DNA of 17,359 nt from Gammaproteobacteria bacterium (GTDB lineage Bacteria > Pseudomonadota > Gammaproteobacteria > S144-34), in the NCBI GenBank assembly GCA_015494165.1, contig WGBS01000199.1, positions 1 to 17,359 of the forward strand, read 5' to 3'. The notes under the pieces were generated by a model that worked only from the letters and a program-made list of their open reading frames with translations, was not told the origin of the DNA and ran no database searches. A program made the position numbers and the translations under genes. Below, one piece after another: positions 14,483 through 17,359 of this stretch. How positions within the stretch are numbered: position 1 is the stretch's first letter; each line of letters starts with the position of its first letter.

Positions 14483-14520
14483 TCCCGGTCAATCCGGCTT
14501 CCCGCCGCCGCCCCGACAAT
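14479..14520 (+). promoter_or_regulatory. FNR/DNR-box promoter of the yhcC-ubiUV operon
   Basis: TTGAT (14479-14483), CCCG (14484-14487), GTCAA (14488-14492), centred at 14485.5. GACAAT (14515-14520) lies exactly 32 bp downstream, the same hexamer as at the hemerythrin promoter, predicting a start near 14527. The left half-site contains the stop codon of the preceding regulator. In E. coli ubiUV is activated anaerobically by FNR, which agrees with this site. Confidence 0.8.
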
Positions 14521-14549
14521 ACGCTCCCCCGGCACGGGGTGCACCGGCG

Positions 14550-15491
14550 GTGACGCTCGCCCAGCACGTCCACACCTTCGGCCGTTACGTCGTCGGCCGC
14601 TTCGGCGAGCGCGTCCACAAGCTCGCCATCCACGCGGGCTTCACCTGCCCCAACCGCGACGGCACGCGCGGCATCGGCGGCTGCACCTTCTGCAACAACG
14701 CCTCCTTCAGCCCCAACGCGCGCCGCCCGCCGCCCATCGCCGCGCAGATCGAGGCCGGGCGCCGGGTGGTGCGCCGGCGCACCGGCGCGCGCCGCTACAT
14801 CGCCTACTTCCAGGCCTACACCAACACCTACGGCGAGATGGAGCGCCTGCGCGCGCTCTACGACGAGGCGCTCGCCGAGCCCGACGTGGTGGGCCTCGCG
14901 GTCGGCACGCGCCCCGACTGCGTCCCGCGCGAGGTGCTGGACCTCCTGGCGGGCTACCGCGCGCGCGGTCTCGAGGTCTGGCTCGAGCTCGGGCTGCAGT
15001 CGAGCTTCGACGCCACGCTCGCGCGCGTCAACCGCGGCCACGGCTTCGCCGAGTACCGCGAGGCCGTGCGCGCCGCGCGCCGGCGCGGCATCCCCGTGTG
15101 CACCCACCTCATCGTCGGCCTGCCGGGCGAGGGCGCGCATCACGCGCGCGTGACGCTCGAGCGCGTGCTCGAGCTCGGCGTCGACGGGCTCAAGCTGCAC
15201 CCGCTGCACGTGGTGCGCGGCACGCGGCTCGCGCGCGAGTGGCGCGCCGGCGGCTACCGGCCCCTCGAGCTCGAGGAGTACGTGGGGCTCGCGGCCGAGC
15301 TCGTCGCCCGCACGCCGTGGGAGGTGGTCTTCCACCGCCTCACGGGCACGGCCCCGCGCGGGCTGCTGCTCGCGCCCGAGTGGTGCGCGCGCAAGTGGAT
15401 CGTGCTGAACGGCATCGAGGCCGCGCTGCGGGGGGCCGGGCTGCGCCAGGGCGCCCTCGCCGGCGCCCCGCTCGCGGAGGCGCTCGCGTGA
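14550..15491 (+). CDS. YhcC/TIGR01212-family radical SAM protein
   Basis: A 313-residue radical SAM protein with the family-specific spread cluster motif C33-x11-C45-x2-C48 in the context FTCPNRDG and GGCTFCNN, followed by a (beta/alpha) barrel with GLQSS and HLIVGLPGE. The length and motif match E. coli YhcC, whose function was not established to my knowledge. The GTG at 14550 is the start; upstream of it lie only the predicted leader and the FNR box, and the ribosome binding site is weak. It overlaps ubiU by 4 bases (GTGA), so it is translationally coupled to oxygen-independent ubiquinone genes. That link suggests, without proving, a role in anaerobic quinone synthesis or in RNA/cofactor modification needed under anoxia. 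Confidence 0.88.
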   Translation: MTLAQHVHTFGRYVVGRFGERVHKLAIHAGFTCPNRDGTRGIGGCTFCNNASFSPNARRPPPIAAQIEAGRRVVRRRTGARRYIAYFQAYTNTYGEMERLRALYDEALAEPDVVGLAVGTRPDCVPREVLDLLAGYRARGLEVWLELGLQSSFDATLARVNRGHGFAEYREAVRAARRRGIPVCTHLIVGLPGEGAHHARVTLERVLELGVDGLKLHPLHVVRGTRLAREWRAGGYRPLELEEYVGLAAELVARTPWEVVFHRLTGTAPRGLLLAPEWCARKWIVLNGIEAALRGAGLRQGALAGAPLAEALA

Positions 15492-16492
15492 GGCGGCCGG
15501 AGCTCGTCTGCCCCGCCGGCACCCTGCCGGCCCTGCGCGCGGCGGTGGAGGGCGGCGCCGACGCCGTCTACGTCGGGCTGCGCGGGGCCACCAACGCGCG
15601 CAACTTCCCGGGGCTGAACCTGACGCCGGACGAGCTCGCGCGCGCCGCCGGGGAGGCGCACGCCCGCGGCGCGCGCCTGTTCGTGGCGCTCAACACCTAC
15701 CCCGGCCCCGACGAGTGGGAGGAGGCGGTGGCCGCGGTGGACGCCGCCGCGGCCGCGGGCGCCGACGCCCTCATCGGCGCCGATCCCGGCCTGCTCGCCC
15801 GCGCGCGCGAGCGCCACCCGGAGCTCGCCCTGCACCTCTCGGTGCAGGGCTCGGCCACCAACCGCCGCGCCATCGGCTTCTACCACGAGCGGCTCGGCAT
15901 CCGCCGCGTGGTCCTGCCGCGGGTGCTGTCGCTGGCGCAGGTGCGGCGCCTGGTCGAGCGCCTCCCGGTCGAGGTCGAGGTGTTCGCCTTCGGCAGCCTG
16001 TGCGTGATGGTCGAGGGCCGCTGCATGCTCTCCTCCTACGTCACGGGCGAGTCGCCGAACCGCTGCGGCGTGTGCTCGCCGGCGAAGGCGGTGCGCTGGG
16101 AGGAGGGCCCGGAGGGGCGCAGCGTGCGGCTGAACGGCGTGCTCGTCGAGCGCTTCGGCCCCGGCGAGCCGGCCGGCTATCCCGTGCTGTGCAAGGGGCG
16201 CTTCCGGGTGGGCGGCCACGTCTACCACGCCATCGAGGAGCCCACGAGCCTCAACGTGCTCGACATCCTGCCGGAGCTGGTGCGCTGCGGGGTGGCCGCC
16301 CTCAAGGTGGAGGGCCGCCAGCGCAGCCCCGCCTACGTGGCGCAAGTCACCCGGGTGCTGCGCGAGGCGCTCGACGCCTGCCTCGCCGATCCCGACGGCT
16401 ACCGGCCGGACCCCGCCTGGATCGCGGCCCTCGACCGCGTCTCCGAGGGCAGCACGCACACCCTCGGGGCGCTCGACCGCCCGTGGATGTGA
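15488..16492 (+). CDS. ubiU: UbiU, oxygen-independent ubiquinone hydroxylation protein
   Basis: A 334-residue member of the U32 peptidase-like family (formerly YhbU). Four cysteines, C172, C179, C196 and C235, have the same spacing (7, 17, 39) as the [4Fe-4S] ligands of E. coli UbiU (C169, C176, C193, C232 as recalled). The N terminus PELVCPAGTLPALRAAV and the segment ALKVEGRQRSPAYV are family hallmarks. With UbiV it forms a heterodimer that hydroxylates ubiquinone precursors using prephenate as oxygen donor, so ubiquinone can be made without oxygen. The GTG at 15488 overlaps the stop of the radical SAM gene. The product is cytoplasmic. In denitrifiers this route supplies the quinone that feeds nitrite and nitrate respiration. 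Confidence 0.95.
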   Translation: MRRPELVCPAGTLPALRAAVEGGADAVYVGLRGATNARNFPGLNLTPDELARAAGEAHARGARLFVALNTYPGPDEWEEAVAAVDAAAAAGADALIGADPGLLARARERHPELALHLSVQGSATNRRAIGFYHERLGIRRVVLPRVLSLAQVRRLVERLPVEVEVFAFGSLCVMVEGRCMLSSYVTGESPNRCGVCSPAKAVRWEEGPEGRSVRLNGVLVERFGPGEPAGYPVLCKGRFRVGGHVYHAIEEPTSLNVLDILPELVRCGVAALKVEGRQRSPAYVAQVTRVLREALDACLADPDGYRPDPAWIAALDRVSEGSTHTLGALDRPWM

Positions 16493-16502
16493 GGCGGCCG
16501 TC

Positions 16503-17359
16503 GTGCGCCTGAGCCTCGCGCCCATCCCCTACTTCTGGCCGCGCGAGCGCGTCGAGGCCTTCTACGAGGCCGCCGCGGGCTGGCCCGTGGACGTGGTCTA
16601 CCTCGGCGAGGTGGTGTGCGGCAAGCGCCTGGGGCTGCGGCTGGAGGACTGGATCGCCCTCGGCGAGCGGCTCGCCGCGGCCGGCAAGGAGGTGGTGCTC
16701 TCCACCCAGGCGCTGATCGAGGCCGAGTCCGAGCTCGCGCGCATGGAGCGGCTGTGCCGCAACGGCCGCTTCGCCGTCGAGGCCAACGACCTCGGGGCGG
16801 TGCACGTGCTCGCGGAAGCGGGTGTGCCCTTCGTCGTCGGCCCCCACGTCAACGTCTACAACGCGGCCACCCTGGCGCTGCTCGCCGGGCTCGGGGCGCG
16901 CCGCTGGGTGCCGCCCGTGGAGCTTCCGGGGCGGGTGCTGGCGCGGGTGCTCGCCGGACGGCCCCGCGGCCTCGAGGTCGAGGTCACGGCCTACGGGCGG
17001 CTCGCGCTCGCGCTCTCCGCGCGCTGCTTCACCGCCCGTGCCGACAACGTCCCCAAGGACGCCTGCGAGCTGCGCTGCCGCCACGATCCCGAGGGCCGCC
17101 TGATGGAGACCCAGGACGGCCGGGCGCTGTTCGTCGCCAACGGCGTCCAGATCCAGTCGGCCGCGCCCTGCAACCTCGCCGCCGAGCTCGGTGCCATGCG
17201 GGAGATGGGGGTGGACCTGCTGCGCGTGGTGCCGGACGCGAGCACCACCGCCGAGGCGGTGGGCATCCTCGCCGAGGCCGCAGCGGGACGGCGCGAGCCC
17301 GCCCAGGCCGCCGCCGATCTCGCCGCCCTGCGGCCCGGTGTCGGTGCCTGCAACGGCTA
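16503..17359 (+). CDS. ubiV: UbiV, oxygen-independent ubiquinone hydroxylation protein (3' end outside window)
   Basis: An open frame from the GTG at 16503 to the window edge gives 285 codons plus two bases, with no stop. The N terminus is RLSLAPIPYFWPRERV. Cysteines C39 and then C180, C193 and C197 have exactly the positions of the [4Fe-4S] ligands of E. coli UbiV. SARCFTARA and NVPKDACELRC carry the last three. The family is about 290-300 residues long, so only a few residues are missing; the final bases read CNG followed by TA, probably a Tyr codon. It begins 10 bases after ubiU with GAGG at 16491-16494 as a modest ribosome binding site. UbiV is the partner of UbiU. The third protein of the pathway, UbiT, is not in the window and may follow. 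Confidence 0.95.
   Translation, partial: MRLSLAPIPYFWPRERVEAFYEAAAGWPVDVVYLGEVVCGKRLGLRLEDWIALGERLAAAGKEVVLSTQALIEAESELARMERLCRNGRFAVEANDLGAVHVLAEAGVPFVVGPHVNVYNAATLALLAGLGARRWVPPVELPGRVLARVLAGRPRGLEVEVTAYGRLALALSARCFTARADNVPKDACELRCRHDPEGRLMETQDGRALFVANGVQIQSAAPCNLAAELGAMREMGVDLLRVVPDASTTAEAVGILAEAAAGRREPAQAAADLAALRPGVGACNG

Overview
The window is a very GC-rich bacterial chromosomal segment (roughly three quarters G+C by eye). It is packed with genes for anaerobic respiration on nitrite. The cytochrome cd1 nitrite reductase (NirS), the full AsnC-type heme d1 proteins, a DNR regulator, and the ubiquinone-pathway proteins UbiU/UbiV together point to a Pseudomonadota denitrifier, most likely a high-GC gammaproteobacterium or betaproteobacterium. 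The species cannot be fixed from this sequence.

Layout. 1-2458: an FNR-box promoter drives an FNR-type [4Fe-4S] regulator (110-892) and, 6 bases later, a compact NosR/NirI-type flavo-iron-sulfur membrane protein (899-2458). 2455-7895: a second FNR/DNR box drives nirS, nirC (cytochrome c55X), nirF, a fused nirDL, nirG and nirH. 7892-10683: a third box precedes nirJ and nirN. These last seven genes after nirS make and finish heme d1, the cofactor of NirS. 10753-11445: dnr on the minus strand, convergent with nirN. 11557-13691: a fourth box, lying between the divergent dnr and a plus-strand cassette of hemerythrin-like protein, DUF2249 protein and a polytopic membrane protein with three NnrS-like repeats. 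13745-14482: a third Crp/Fnr regulator, cysteine-rich at its N terminus. 14479-17359: a fifth box drives a YhcC-family radical SAM gene, ubiU and ubiV (cut by the window end), which belong to oxygen-independent ubiquinone synthesis.

How it fits together. All five boxes have the form TTGAY-N4-GTYAN and sit so that the box centre is exactly 32 bp before a -10-like hexamer, the geometry of class II FNR/CRP activation (centre at about -41.5). FNR (oxygen), DNR (nitric oxide) and the third regulator carry compatible recognition helices. Nitrite reduction, heme d1 synthesis, a probable NO/iron-stress cassette and anaerobic quinone supply therefore look like one co-regulated unit. Missing from the window are nirE (uroporphyrinogen III methyltransferase), nirM, nor and nos genes, and ubiT. 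There is no RNA gene, mobile element or CRISPR array. No gene-free stretch exceeds 300 bases; the longest is the 186-base dnr/hemerythrin intergenic region, described below.
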